From positions 1 through 45,678 of the forward strand of contig JAFVHU010000077.1 in the NCBI GenBank assembly GCA_017474385.1: 45,678 nt of DNA, read 5' to 3'. The notes beneath the pieces are model-generated. The model saw only the letters and a list, made by a program, of their open reading frames with translations. It was not told the DNA's origin and did not search any database. Origin of the DNA: Afipia sp. Lineage in GTDB: Bacteria; Pseudomonadota; Alphaproteobacteria; Rhizobiales; Xanthobacteraceae. The position numbers were made by a program, and so were the translations under genes. Positions 1-8,619 of this stretch are shown here, one piece after another (position 1 is the stretch's first letter; every line of letters starts with the position of its first letter).

Positions 1-170
1 ACCTTCTTGAGATGAGCGACTGGCACCTTGCCGGGACGGAAACCGTTCAGCCGAACCTTGTCCTTCATGTCGACAAGACGGGCATCCACCTTGGCATCGA
101 TATCCGACGCGGGAACGCTGACCTTGAACTCGTGCTTCAATCCCTCGGCGAGGGTTTCAGTAACCTGCAT
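1..170 (-). CDS. tig: Trigger factor, N-terminal part (gene runs off the left edge)
   Basis: The reverse strand reads [15 protein letters not shown] and continues to a motif NGFRPGKVP near residues 43-51. This is the ribosome-binding N-terminal domain of trigger factor; the F-R-x-G-K/R-x-P signature docks on ribosomal protein L23 beside the exit tunnel. Trigger factor is the cytoplasmic ribosome-bound chaperone and prolyl isomerase. Only about 56 codons lie in the window; the PPIase and C-terminal domains are beyond base 1. A GC-rich hairpin (GACCCGGC at 193-200, GCCGGGTC at 204-211, loop GCA) lies 23 bases upstream of the start codon, with no T-run, so it looks like a leader structure rather than a terminator. 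The identification is firm for the part seen. Confidence 0.93.
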   Translation of the reverse strand, partial: MQVTETLAEGLKHEFKVSVPASDIDAKVDARLVDMKDKVRLNGFRPGKVPVAHLKK

Positions 171-335
171 GGCGTCAATCTTCTTCCGGCTTGACCCGGC
201 GCAGCCGGGTCGTTGTCAATCGGTTGGATACAAACCATTCGGCAGCGGAGCCGTTCGGAATGCATCGGTGGTGAGGCGGACACGTTCCCGCGAGGGACGT
301 CTCCTCCAGAATGTCTTGCGCAAACGAAAAGCGCC

Positions 336-420
336 TGGTGCGGGCGGAGGGACTCGAACCCCCACAACTTTCGTCACTGGAACCTAAACCCAGCGCGTCT
401 ACCAGTTCCGCCACGCCCGC
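336..420 (-). tRNA. tRNA-Leu (anticodon UAG)
   Basis: On the reverse strand an 85-base cloverleaf begins GCGGGCG and closes with CGCCCGC, discriminator A and an encoded CCA (336-338). The anticodon stem CTGGG/TCCAG encloses the loop TTTAGGT, giving anticodon TAG, which reads CUN leucine codons. The T arm GGGGGTTCGAGTCCCTC is canonical, and the long variable arm (GTGACGAAAGTTGTG) fits a class II tRNA such as leucine. It lies upstream of tig on the same strand. Confidence 0.96.
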
Positions 421-597
421 GTAGCGCATGTCGTTAATGTCCCGGCACAGCCGCGAGCGGCGGGCTTATAACATGAGGCAACCGGTTCGCAGCAAAAAAA
501 TGGCTTTCGCAACGCGGCCTTAGGGCGCGCTCGGAAGTGCCATGCGGCGACCAAGCGCCCGCTGGACAGCGGGTGCGGAAAATGGTCCGCATGGGCC

Positions 598-1941
598 ATG
601 AAAAGGACCATGACAAATCAGGTTTTTTCGCCGTCCAGGCGGGTTCTGCTGGCCGGACTGGGAGGGGCCGCCCTTGCCTCCGGGCTGCGGCTGCCTGCCT
701 TTGCCCAAGGAAAAGTATTGGCGCAGACCGGGGCCGCCCTGTCCCTGCGGGCGCGACCCGCGACGGCGACGGTGGGCACCGGCCTGCCCAAGAGCCAGAT
801 CTGGGCCCTCGAAACGGGGGCCACGGGGCCCTTGCGGCTCTCCAAGGGCGATCTGGCCGTTACGCTTTCAAATGAACTCCCCGCTCCTATCGTCCTGAAC
901 TGGCTGGGAATCGACGGCGCGCAGGCGGCATCCCCGCTGACCGGACAGGCCCCCATTCCGCCGGGCGGACGGGCAGCGTTCACCGTGCCCCTGCGCCAAT
1001 CGGGAACATGTCTGGTGAATGCGCAGCTTCTTGGCGAAGCATCCGGGCAGCCGACGGCGGCCCGCGCGCTCATCGTCGAAGACAATCCGCCGGTGACCGT
1101 AGATCGCGACGAAGTTTTGCTGATCGAGGAGTGGCGCGTGAAGCCGGACGGCAGCGCCATCGTGCCGGGAAGCAATCCGGACGGCACCACCGCTGCATGG
1201 ACCGTCAACGGACAACCGAGTCTCGATATCACCGCGAAGGTCAACGAACGGCTGCGCCTGCGTTTCATCAACGGGTGCGCGCGTTCACCCATTGGTTTGC
1301 GAATCGAGAATCACGACGTGCGCGTGATGGCGATTGACGGCGCGCTCGCCGAACCGTTCGCGGCCCGCGACGGGCAACTCGTACTCGCGCCCGGTTCGCG
1401 GATCGATGTGTTCATCGACGCGACGCGTGCGCCGGGCACGATCTCGCAGATCATTCTGCATGACGGTAGCGCACCTCGGACGATTGCGCGGTTGATCACA
1501 TCGAACGACGCGCCTGTCCGCGCCGCCCCTTTGCCCCCGGCGGATGCGTTGCCGTCAGGTAACTTGCCGGCGCGGCTGAATCTTCAGGGCGCGCTCCGCA
1601 GCGATCTCTCGCTCGATCCGAAGATGCAGTGGGTGACGCCCGCAAGCTTCGCGGCTGCAACGCCACCGGCCTATGCCGTGAAGCGCGGACGCACTGTGGT
1701 GATGGCGATCAACAATCCGACCACGGCGCCTGTGGTCTTCCGCCTGCACGGCCACCACTTCCGCCTGCTCGACCGCCTCGACGACGGCTGGAAGCCGTTC
1801 TGGCTCGACACACTGATGATGGACAAGGGCCAGACCCAACGCATCGCTTTCATGGCCGAATACACCGGACGCTGGCTGATGGAGGCCACCGCGCTGAACT
1901 GGGCCGCGCCCAAACTCGTGCGCAGCTACACGGTGGAGTGA
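598..1941 (+). CDS. Tat-exported multicopper-oxidase-fold protein lacking copper ligands (SufI/FtsP-like)
   Basis: A 447-residue protein with a twin-arginine signal (SRRVLLAG, residues 13-20, then a hydrophobic stretch ending AFAQ near 37), so a folded periplasmic protein is expected. The three-cupredoxin layout of multicopper oxidases is recognisable: IPPGG plus LRQSGT in domain 1, and LHGHHFRLL with a GRWLMEA segment at the C-terminus. The copper sites are gone. The HWHG position reads NWLG (101-104), the YWYHSH position reads CLVNAQ, only one His of the HPxHxH motif remains (H384), and the terminal HCHxxxHxxxGM is absent. E. coli SufI/FtsP, a division protein, is the known copper-free member of this fold and is similarly long (about 470 aa). 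Which physiological role applies here is inference. Starts at 598 or 610 are both possible; 598 keeps a basic n-region. Nothing nearby indicates copper handling. Confidence 0.8.
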   Translation: MKRTMTNQVFSPSRRVLLAGLGGAALASGLRLPAFAQGKVLAQTGAALSLRARPATATVGTGLPKSQIWALETGATGPLRLSKGDLAVTLSNELPAPIVLNWLGIDGAQAASPLTGQAPIPPGGRAAFTVPLRQSGTCLVNAQLLGEASGQPTAARALIVEDNPPVTVDRDEVLLIEEWRVKPDGSAIVPGSNPDGTTAAWTVNGQPSLDITAKVNERLRLRFINGCARSPIGLRIENHDVRVMAIDGALAEPFAARDGQLVLAPGSRIDVFIDATRAPGTISQIILHDGSAPRTIARLITSNDAPVRAAPLPPADALPSGNLPARLNLQGALRSDLSLDPKMQWVTPASFAAATPPAYAVKRGRTVVMAINNPTTAPVVFRLHGHHFRLLDRLDDGWKPFWLDTLMMDKGQTQRIAFMAEYTGRWLMEATALNWAAPKLVRSYTVE

Positions 1942-1944
1942 GCT

Positions 1945-2083
1945 CGTCATCCTGAGGTGCGAGCACTTGCGAGCCTCGAAGGATGACATCACTGAATGCC
2001 GTCGCCCTTCGAGGCCCATAGCCGTTCGAAGAACGGCGTTCTTTCGAACGCCTATTGCTTCGCTACGGCACCTCAGGGTGACG
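1945..2083. repeat. Intergenic dyad repeat element
   Basis: The element begins CGTCATCCTGAGGTGC (1945-1960) and ends GCACCTCAGGGTGACG (2068-2083), which match as an inverted repeat at 15 of 16 bases. Internal smaller dyads include the CCTCGAAGGATGA and CCCTTCGAGG arms and TTCGAAGAACGGCGTTCTTTCGAA. It sits between convergent genes (sufI-like on + and nnr on -). I recall this type of element as widespread in Bradyrhizobiaceae intergenic space; copy number cannot be judged here. Confidence 0.7.
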
Positions 2084-2116
2084 GCTCGCCGAACATGCCA
2101 TCGAATTCGTCGATCG

Positions 2117-3616
2117 CTAATACGCAATCCCGATCTCGTCGTAGAGATTGCGCAGCACCGCGGGCAGCACCTCCGGAAGATCCTCGGCAATCAGACCCGG
2201 ACCGAACTCCTGTCCAGTTTCGCCATGCATCCACGCGCCGATGCAGGCTGCTTCGAAGGCCGGAACGCCCTGCGCCAGCATGCCGCCGATGATCCCGGCC
2301 AGCACGTCGCCCGACCCCGCCGTCGCAAGCCACGGCGGCGCGTTGGCCGTAATCGCGGCACGCCCGTCAGGCGCCGCGACAACGGTGTCCGCGCCCTTCA
2401 GCAGCACCACCGCGCCCGATTGAACGGCCGCTAGGCGCGCATGTTCAAGCTTCGACCCCTGTGGATAATCAGACCGCAACCCGCTGAACAGGCGTCCGAA
2501 TTCTCCGTCATGCGGGGTGAGGATAACCTGTGGATCGTTTTGCTTTTTGATCTCAGCAGAGAGCGTCTCGGGAACGCTGGCGAAACTGGTCAGCGCATCG
2601 GCATCGAGCACCAGGCCGCGGTGCGCGGACAGCGCCGCATGCACGATCTCGCGCGTGCGCTCGCCGACGCCTGCTCCCGGCCCGATCACGCAGGCCTTGA
2701 GCCGTTTGTCGGCAAGCAGCTCAGTGAACTGCTTCGGCGTCTCGGTCTCGCGCACCATCACCGCCGTCAGCGCCGCTGCATTGACCGCGAGCGCATCGCG
2801 CGGCGACGCCACCGTGACCAGCCCCGCGCCGGCACGCAGCGCGGCCCGCGCCGCGAGACGCGCGGCGCCCGTCGACACGAGATCGCCGGATACGACCACC
2901 GCATGCCCGCGCGCATACTTGTGGCCGTCGACCTGCGGAAACGGAAACACGTCGGCCCACAGATCCGGAACGTTCTCGAATGTCTTGGGTGCGATCTTGT
3001 CGAGCACGTCCGTATCGATGCCGATGTCGGCCACATCGGCATCGCCGCAGTGAGTGCGCCCCGGCAGCAGCAGATGTCCCGGCTTGCGGCGGAAAAACGT
3101 CACGGTGGCGGATGCCTCGACGGCGATGCCCATCACTTCGCCGGTGTCGCCATTGATGCCGCTCGGCAGATCGACGCTCAGGATCGGAACGCCGCTGGCG
3201 TTCATCGCCGCGATCATCTCATGAGGGTCGCCCTTCACCGGACGATTGAGACCCGCGCCGAACAGCGCATCGATAATGAGATTGGGTTTGCCGATCGCCT
3301 GCGGATCGCACGGCAGGACGGCGCCCGTCCATTCTTCGGCGGCGAACGCGGCATCGCCCTTCAAAGAGGCGCGGTCGCACAGCAGAATGACGGAGACGTC
3401 GCGCCCGCGCGCCGCCAGTTCAGCCGCGGCAATGAACCCGTCGCCGCCGTTGTTGCCACGGCCCGCGACGACCAGGATCCGTCCCCGCTCCGCCATCGCC
3501 TCCGCCGCCAGCGCGACCGCCTGACCGGCGCTGCGCATCAGGGAAAATCCGCTGGTGCCGCCCGCAATCGCGGCCTGGTCGGCGCTCGCCATTTCGGCGA
3601 CTGTCAGGAGCTCCAT
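2117..3616 (-). CDS. nnr: Bifunctional NAD(P)H-hydrate repair enzyme
   Basis: About 499 residues from MELLTVAEMASADQ. The N-terminal YjeF domain (residues 1 to about 215) is the NAD(P)HX epimerase, shown by GRGNNGGDG (52-60). The C-terminal ribokinase-like domain is the ADP-dependent dehydratase, shown by the late motif GSGDVLAGIIGGMLAQG. Together they convert the R and S hydrates of NAD(P)H back to NAD(P)H in the cytoplasm. Length agrees with fused bacterial Nnr proteins (about 500 aa). A start 13 codons further upstream (3655) is open, but MELLTVAEM matches the family N-terminus. It is divergent from glnB. The identification is firm; only the start is uncertain. Confidence 0.93.
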   Translation of the reverse strand: MELLTVAEMASADQAAIAGGTSGFSLMRSAGQAVALAAEAMAERGRILVVAGRGNNGGDGFIAAAELAARGRDVSVILLCDRASLKGDAAFAAEEWTGAVLPCDPQAIGKPNLIIDALFGAGLNRPVKGDPHEMIAAMNASGVPILSVDLPSGINGDTGEVMGIAVEASATVTFFRRKPGHLLLPGRTHCGDADVADIGIDTDVLDKIAPKTFENVPDLWADVFPFPQVDGHKYARGHAVVVSGDLVSTGAARLAARAALRAGAGLVTVASPRDALAVNAAALTAVMVRETETPKQFTELLADKRLKACVIGPGAGVGERTREIVHAALSAHRGLVLDADALTSFASVPETLSAEIKKQNDPQVILTPHDGEFGRLFSGLRSDYPQGSKLEHARLAAVQSGAVVLLKGADTVVAAPDGRAAITANAPPWLATAGSGDVLAGIIGGMLAQGVPAFEAACIGAWMHGETGQEFGPGLIAEDLPEVLPAVLRNLYDEIGIAY

Positions 3617-4339
<723 letters not shown>

Positions 4340-4368
4340 AGCTGGTTTTTTAGCCTGACCCGCCCTCG

Positions 4369-4400
4369 CCTCGCCGGCAGCTTCCTGCTGCCTGCCGAGG
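4369..4400 (+). other. Hairpin between glnB and glnA (possible attenuator or processing site)
   Basis: CCTCG (4369-4373) pairs with CGAGG (4396-4400), and inside GGCAGC (4376-4381) pairs with GCTGCC (4387-4392). No T-run follows, so it is not a typical terminator. It may set the glnB:glnA transcript ratio by processing or partial attenuation, but that is inference. Confidence 0.45.
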
Positions 4401-4464
4401 TTCCCGCCGTATCCAGACCATTCCACGACGAACGCCAAAGCCAAAGCAGACATAAGGGGTATTC

Positions 4465-5874
4465 ATGAAGACCGCCAAAGACGTCCTCAAGTCGATCAAG
4501 GACAACGACGTAAAATACGTCGACCTGCGTTTCACCGATCCGCGCGGCAAGTGGCAGCATGTGACGTTCGACATCTCGATGATCGACGAGGACATCTTCG
4601 CCGAAGGCACGATGTTCGACGGCTCCTCGATCGCCGGCTGGAAGGCCATCAACGAGTCCGACATGACGCTGATGCCCGACCCGGCGACGGCGACGATCGA
4701 TCCGTTCTTCGCCGAGACCACCATGGTCATCACCTGCGACATTCTCGAGCCGTCGACCGGCGAGCCCTACAACCGCGACCCGCGCGGCATCGCCAAGAAG
4801 GCCGAAGCCCAGGTCAAGGCAATGGGCGTGGGCGACAGCGTGTTCGTCGGCCCGGAAGCCGAATTCTTCGTGTTCGACGACGTGCGCTATCAGACCACGC
4901 CGTACAACACCGGCTTCAAGCTGGACTCGTCCGAACTGCCGATCAACTCGGACACCGAGTATGAGGGCGGCAACCTCGGCCACCGCATCCGCACCAAGAT
5001 GGGCTATTTCCCCGTGCCGCCGCAGGACTCGGTGCAGGACATGCGCTCGGAAATGCTCGGCTCGATGGCCAAGATGGGCGTCAAGGTCGAGAAGCATCAC
5101 CACGAAGTCGCTTCCGCCCAGCACGAGCTCGGCATGAAGTTCGACACGCTGACCCACATGGCCGACCAGATGCAGATCTACAAGTACTGCATCCATCAGG
5201 TCGCGCACATCTATGGCAAGACCGCCACCTTCATGCCGAAGCCGGTATATGGCGACAACGGCTCGGGCATGCACGTGCACCAGTCGATCTGGAAGGACGG
5301 CAAGCCGGTGTTCGCCGGCAACAAGTACGCCGATCTCTCCGAGACCTGCCTCCACTACATCGGCGGCATCATCAAGCACGCCAAGGCCATCAACGCCTTC
5401 ACCAACCCGTCGACCAACTCCTACAAGCGTCTGGTCCCGGGCTATGAAGCGCCGGTGCTGCTCGCCTACTCGGCGCGCAACCGTTCGGCATCCTGCCGCA
5501 TCCCTTACACGACGTCGCCAAAGGCGAAGCGCGTCGAGGTGCGTTTCCCCGATCCGATGGCCAACCCGTATCTCGCTTTCGCGGCGATGCTGATGGCCGG
5601 CCTCGACGGCATCAAGAACAAGATCGATCCGGGTCCGGCGATGGACAAGGATCTGTACGATCTGCCGAAGGAAGAGCTGAAGACCATCCCGACGGTCTGC
5701 GGTTCGCTGCGCGAAGCGCTCGAGAACCTCGACAAGGATCGCGCGTTCCTCAAGGCCGGCGGCGTGTTCGACGACGACTTCATCGACAGCTTCATCGAAC
5801 TGAAGATGACCGAAGTCGCTCGCTTCGAGATGACCCCGCATCCGGTCGAATTCGAAATGTACTACTCGCAGTAA
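4465..5874 (+). CDS. glnA: Glutamine synthetase type I
   Basis: 469 residues, the normal GSI-beta length, behind the ribosome-binding site AAGGGG. It forms glutamine from glutamate, ammonia and ATP as a cytoplasmic dodecamer. Visible signatures are [10 protein letters not shown] (beta-grasp and latch region), [10 protein letters not shown] (metal-binding Glu residues), [10 protein letters not shown] (ATP/metal His), [17 protein letters not shown] (Glu-flap region) and NRSASCRIP. The adenylylation site is Tyr398 in DKDLYDLP, so activity is expected to be tuned by GlnE and, through it, by the adjacent GlnB. It shares the sigma-54 promoter upstream of glnB and ends at a strong terminator. Confidence 0.98.
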   Translation: MKTAKDVLKSIKDNDVKYVDLRFTDPRGKWQHVTFDISMIDEDIFAEGTMFDGSSIAGWKAINESDMTLMPDPATATIDPFFAETTMVITCDILEPSTGEPYNRDPRGIAKKAEAQVKAMGVGDSVFVGPEAEFFVFDDVRYQTTPYNTGFKLDSSELPINSDTEYEGGNLGHRIRTKMGYFPVPPQDSVQDMRSEMLGSMAKMGVKVEKHHHEVASAQHELGMKFDTLTHMADQMQIYKYCIHQVAHIYGKTATFMPKPVYGDNGSGMHVHQSIWKDGKPVFAGNKYADLSETCLHYIGGIIKHAKAINAFTNPSTNSYKRLVPGYEAPVLLAYSARNRSASCRIPYTTSPKAKRVEVRFPDPMANPYLAFAAMLMAGLDGIKNKIDPGPAMDKDLYDLPKEELKTIPTVCGSLREALENLDKDRAFLKAGGVFDDDFIDSFIELKMTEVARFEMTPHPVEFEMYYSQ

Positions 5875-5902
5875 GCCGCGGGCTTCACTGAAGATTGCAG
5901 GA

Positions 5903-5938
5903 AAAGAAGGCGCCCTTAAAGGGCGCCTTCTTTGGTTT
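5903..5938 (+). terminator. Rho-independent terminator of glnA
   Basis: A 13-bp stem, AAAGAAGGCGCCC (5903-5915) with GGGCGCCTTCTTT (5921-5933), encloses the loop TTAAA and is followed by T-rich sequence. It lies 29 bases after the glnA stop. Confidence 0.88.
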
Positions 5939-6000
5939 CGGACTTATTCGGATTTACATGCAATGATTGTTTCTCGGATGTCGGCTTAAGGTTCATGCAA

Positions 6001-6840
6001 ATGCCGTTTAAGACACAGCTAACCGAAACAACGATCAGAATTCAAAATACAACCAAATCAAATGGGAGCACGGTAGGGACAGGTTTCTTTGTGAGCCTAA
6101 AAGCCGAAGACAATCAATTGTGCCATCTCATAGCAACGAACAGACATGTGTTACATAACGCGGCAAGCATTCGACTGTTCTGTTCATTTGGTGACGACAC
6201 GGGGTTGAAAAACAACGAACCTCCGACATACATGGATGTACCCAATCCAGAACCTCTCATAATTTATCCCGAAGACCCCTCGATCGATCTCGCTATTCTT
6301 TTGTTCTCTCCAATTTTCAATTCAATAAAACGCGAATTCGGAAAACGGATTTAATTTAAATCCATCCCGGAAGATCATTTTCTGACGGATGAAAAGGCAG
6401 CAACACTCAACGCCATACAGGATGTGCTGATGATCGGCTATCCAAATGGACTATGGGATCAAAAAAATAACCTCCCCATCGCGCGCAGAGGAATAAGTGC
6501 AACACCCATCTATTCAAACCAGAATGGAAAGAACGAGTTTCTTATCGACTGCGCGTGCTTTCCTGGATCTAGCGGCTCGCCCATATATACGTATCAGCAG
6601 GGTATCTATCAAAACGGAGATGGGCTGGAGATAAAGTACGATTCGCTTCAGTTGGCCGGCGTTCTCTATGCTGGACCGACGGCTAAGAGGAACGCGGAAA
6701 TATTGGAGGATCAAGCTGAATTGTCGAAAGTCACATTCGCTCAAGTAGAGACAATGATCCATCTCGGTTACTGTATTAGATCGACTGAAATACTAAAGCT
6801 CAAACCTGCACTGGTTCGGCGCGGGATCAAACTCATTTAG
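6001..6840 (+). pseudogene. Trypsin-like serine protease gene interrupted by one in-frame stop
   Basis: One reading frame runs from ATG 6001 to 6840 and is broken only by a TAA at 6352-6354 (codon 118); the frame continues unshifted with FKSIPEDHFL. All three catalytic residues are present: His49 in ATNRHV, Asp96 in DPSIDLAIL and Ser191 in GSSGSP, giving a trypsin-2-type domain of about 280 codons. His and Asp lie before the stop and Ser after it, so neither fragment alone can be a protease. The gene is visibly AT-richer than its neighbours (22 of 60 G+C in the first 60 coding bases) and sits alone after the glnA terminator, suggesting recent acquisition. The start at 6001 (AAGG at 5988-5991) is favoured over 5995. 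No signal peptide is seen, so a cytoplasmic product would be expected. Stop readthrough or a sequencing error are alternatives. Confidence 0.8.
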
Positions 6841-6848
6841 CCACGGCT

Positions 6849-7298
6849 TCACACCTTCTTGCTTTTGCCGGCCTTCGTTCGCACAGCCGCAGCGGTTTTC
6901 TTCGCCGCCTTCTTTACCGCCACCTTTTTCTTCGCTTTCTTGCCCTGATTGAATTCAATCGCTGCACGAACAAGATTCTTCAGCGCACGCGCATCGATCT
7001 TGTCACCTTCGAAAAGATCGATCGCGCGCCACACCTTGCCTTCAAGACCTGCATTGAAGAGCTTGTCGGGATCGGGAAGACTCGCGCCGCGGGCAAAGGT
7101 CAGCTTCACCTTGTCCTTGTGAGCGTTGCCGACAACGATAACTCCATCGCGCTCCCACACCGGACTTCCCATCCACTTCCATTCCTCGACGATCTCCTTG
7201 TCGGCCGCGAGGATACTCTTGCGGACGCTGGCGAGGGTTTTGCCGCGCCAGTCCGAGAGTTTCGCGATCAGTGCGTCGATCTTTTCCGATGGAGTCAT
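6849..7298 (-). CDS. DUF1801 (YdhG-like) protein with a lysine/alanine-rich tail
   Basis: 149 residues. Residues 1 to about 112 form a DUF1801-type domain (LSDWRGKTLASVRKSIL, EEWKWMGSPVWERDG, VKLTFARGASLPDP), a family of unknown biochemical function with a SCP2/frataxin-like fold. The last 35 residues are almost only Lys, Ala and Val with KKAAKK repeats, like histone H1 or rhizobial HU/H1-type nucleoid tails. This suggests nucleic-acid binding, which is inference. The gene is convergent with the broken protease. A dyad repeat lies 43 bases upstream, so its promoter is hard to place. Confidence 0.8.
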   Translation of the reverse strand: MTPSEKIDALIAKLSDWRGKTLASVRKSILAADKEIVEEWKWMGSPVWERDGVIVVGNAHKDKVKLTFARGASLPDPDKLFNAGLEGKVWRAIDLFEGDKIDARALKNLVRAAIEFNQGKKAKKKVAVKKAAKKTAAAVRTKAGKSKKV

Positions 7299-7340
7299 TT
7301 ATGCCTCTTATTGGTCCCGCTTCATGCGACCGAAATGGAC

Positions 7341-7442
7341 GTCATTCCGGGGCGCGCCGAAGGCGCGAGCCCGGAATCCAGACGAACAGAGCTTGACGAT
7401 TCTGGATTCCGGGCCCGCCGCTCCGCGGCGTCCCGGAATGAC
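7341..7442. repeat. Intergenic dyad repeat (two-hairpin type)
   Basis: GTCATTCCGGGGCGCGCC at 7341-7358 and GGCGTCCCGGAATGAC at 7427-7442 form the outer inverted repeat. The inner arms GCCCGGAATCCAG (7370) and CTGGATTCCGGGC (7402) form a second. A half copy in opposite orientation lies at 9040-9080, so this is a repeat family. Confidence 0.75.
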
Positions 7443-7492
7443 CGCGGAATTTTTTTCGACAGCGTTTCAGCTTTGACTTGTCTGGCAAAACT

Positions 7493-7924
7493 TCAATCGG
7501 CCCGTGCCAGCACCTGCTCCAGATTTCCGAAGAACTGCTCCCAGCCGTGCCGCGCGCCGCCGAAGGCCTGCTTCTGATCCGGCCGGAAGCCCGCTTGCTC
7601 CATGCGCAGATGCGTCCCCGAAGCCGTCGGCGTGAGCGTGAAGGTCACCACGCTGGTCAGATTGAAGGCCGCATCGTCGTGCGCAAAATTCCAGGTGTAG
7701 GACAGCGTCCTGTTCGGCTCGACGGCGAGCACCTCGCAGTCCAGCACGCCGCCCCACTCGCCCTTGAGATTGAAGTTGTGGCCGACGACAGGCTTGAAGT
7801 CATTCTTCATCAGCCATTCCTCGATCAGGTGCGGTTGCGTCAGCGCGCGCCAGAGCTTTTCCGGCGGAAAAGAGAAGTCTCTTTCCACAACGACAGAACG
7901 CGTTTCGGTCATGGTGGTGCTCAT
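7493..7924 (-). CDS. SRPBCC/AHSA1-type protein (START-like fold)
   Basis: 143 residues with the AHSA1 pattern: VERDFSFPPEKLWRALTQP at the N-terminus, WGGVLDCEVLAVEPNRTLSYTW in the middle, and a late GWEQFFGNLEQVL helix. Bacterial members carry a helix-grip fold that holds hydrophobic ligands; substrates are mostly unknown. The start codon overlaps the stop of the ArsR gene by four bases (ATGA, 7921-7924), so the two are co-translated. ArsR-AHSA1 pairs are a common arrangement in proteobacteria, with the regulator controlling its own operon. No cysteines or metal motifs are visible. Confidence 0.88.
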   Translation of the reverse strand: MSTTMTETRSVVVERDFSFPPEKLWRALTQPHLIEEWLMKNDFKPVVGHNFNLKGEWGGVLDCEVLAVEPNRTLSYTWNFAHDDAAFNLTSVVTFTLTPTASGTHLRMEQAGFRPDQKQAFGGARHGWEQFFGNLEQVLARAD

Positions 7925-8244
7925 TGGTCCATCCTTCTCAGCAAATTTTCGAGGTCGTCGAACCGGCTTTCCCAGAAGCCGGCCATCTGGCTTGTCCAGT
8001 CGATCAGGGGCGCCAAGGCGCCGAGCTGCGCTCTGTAATGGGTTTGCCGTCCCTCATGCCGGTCGCTCACCAGCCCGGCCTGCTTGAGAACGCCGAGATG
8101 CTTCGAGACGGCCGGCTGCGAGACCCCGGCCTGCGCCGTCAGCGCCCCGACAGTCTGCTCTCCTCCGCGGCACAAGCGCTCGAAGATCGCCCGGCGGGTC
8201 GGATCTGCGAGTGTTTTGAAGAGCATATCGTAGGTGTTCGGCAT
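7921..8244 (-). CDS. ArsR/SmtB-family winged-helix repressor
   Basis: 107 residues starting MPNTYDMLFKTLADPTRRAI. The recognition helix SQPAVSKHLGVLKQAGLV and the wing RHEGRQTHYRA are typical of ArsR proteins. No CxC or His-rich metal-sensing motif is present, so it belongs to the metal-independent branch often paired with AHSA1 proteins. It is the first gene of a two-gene unit. The 11-10-11 inverted repeat immediately upstream (8259-8290) is the probable autoregulatory operator. Confidence 0.92.
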   Translation of the reverse strand: MPNTYDMLFKTLADPTRRAIFERLCRGGEQTVGALTAQAGVSQPAVSKHLGVLKQAGLVSDRHEGRQTHYRAQLGALAPLIDWTSQMAGFWESRFDDLENLLRRMDQ

Positions 8245-8253
8245 CTGAGATCA

Positions 8254-8299
8254 ATAACCCGCTGGCTATGGATTAACGTATAACCAGCGGACTATGGAT
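8254..8299 (-). promoter_or_regulatory. Probable operator/promoter of the arsR-AHSA1 unit
   Basis: Two overlapping symmetries are visible. CCGCTGGCTAT (8259-8269) and ATAACCAGCGG (8280-8290) form an inverted repeat matching at 10 of 11 positions around a 10-base spacer. The same stretch also contains two 20-base direct repeats (8254-8273 and 8280-8299) that agree at 17 positions and each end CTATGGAT on the plus strand. The region starts 10 bases upstream of the arsR start codon, where an autorepressor would block transcription. Confidence 0.65.
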
Positions 8300-8321
8300 C
8301 AGTCAAGCGGGAAACGGCGGT

Positions 8322-8369
8322 GTGTATTTATACACTTGATCCCAATTGATTGAGTGTGTATTTATACAT
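8322..8369 (+). promoter_or_regulatory. Twin operators of the hicAB module
   Basis: GTGTATTTATACAC (8322-8335) and GTGTATTTATACAT (8356-8369) are near-identical palindromes (GTGTAT-TT-ATACAC) whose centres are 34 bases apart, about three helical turns. The second ends one base before the hicA ATG, leaving no room for a Shine-Dalgarno. Binding by the ribbon-helix-helix domain of HicB would be the standard autoregulation. Confidence 0.7.
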
Positions 8370-8370
8370 C

Positions 8371-8559
8371 ATGAAATCTCAGGACATTATAAAGGCCCTG
8401 AAAGCAGATGGCTGGGAACAGGTCGCCCAAAGGGGCAGCCACGTTCAGTTCAAGCATCCAACAAAGCGGGGCCGCGCGACTGTCCCGCATCCAAAGAAAG
8501 ACATCCCGCTTGGGACGCTAAGAAGCATCGAGAAACAAGCGGCACTAAAACTGAACTGA
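8371..8559 (+). CDS. hicA: HicA-type mRNA interferase toxin
   Basis: 62 residues from ATG 8371. The whole HicA signature is present: KSQDIIKALKADGWE, RGSHVQFKHP with the catalytic His in GSH, and TVPHPKKDIPLGTLRSIEKQA. HicA is a dsRBD-fold ribonuclease that cleaves mRNA; it is silenced by the HicB partner encoded 60 bases downstream. The start has no ribosome-binding site because an operator half-site abuts it, so translation may be weak or from a leaderless transcript. A TTG start at 8350 would add seven residues with no better signal. Confidence 0.93.
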   Translation: MKSQDIIKALKADGWEQVAQRGSHVQFKHPTKRGRATVPHPKKDIPLGTLRSIEKQAALKLN

Positions 8560-8619
8560 ACGCCAAATATCAAATATGGCCATCGCGGCCGCCCTACTGA
8601 TTTAGAGGGAGCAAATACA

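Noticed and set aside
598-1941. Active laccase or copper-resistance oxidase (CopA type)
   Set aside because: The copper-binding histidine motifs are replaced at nearly all positions.
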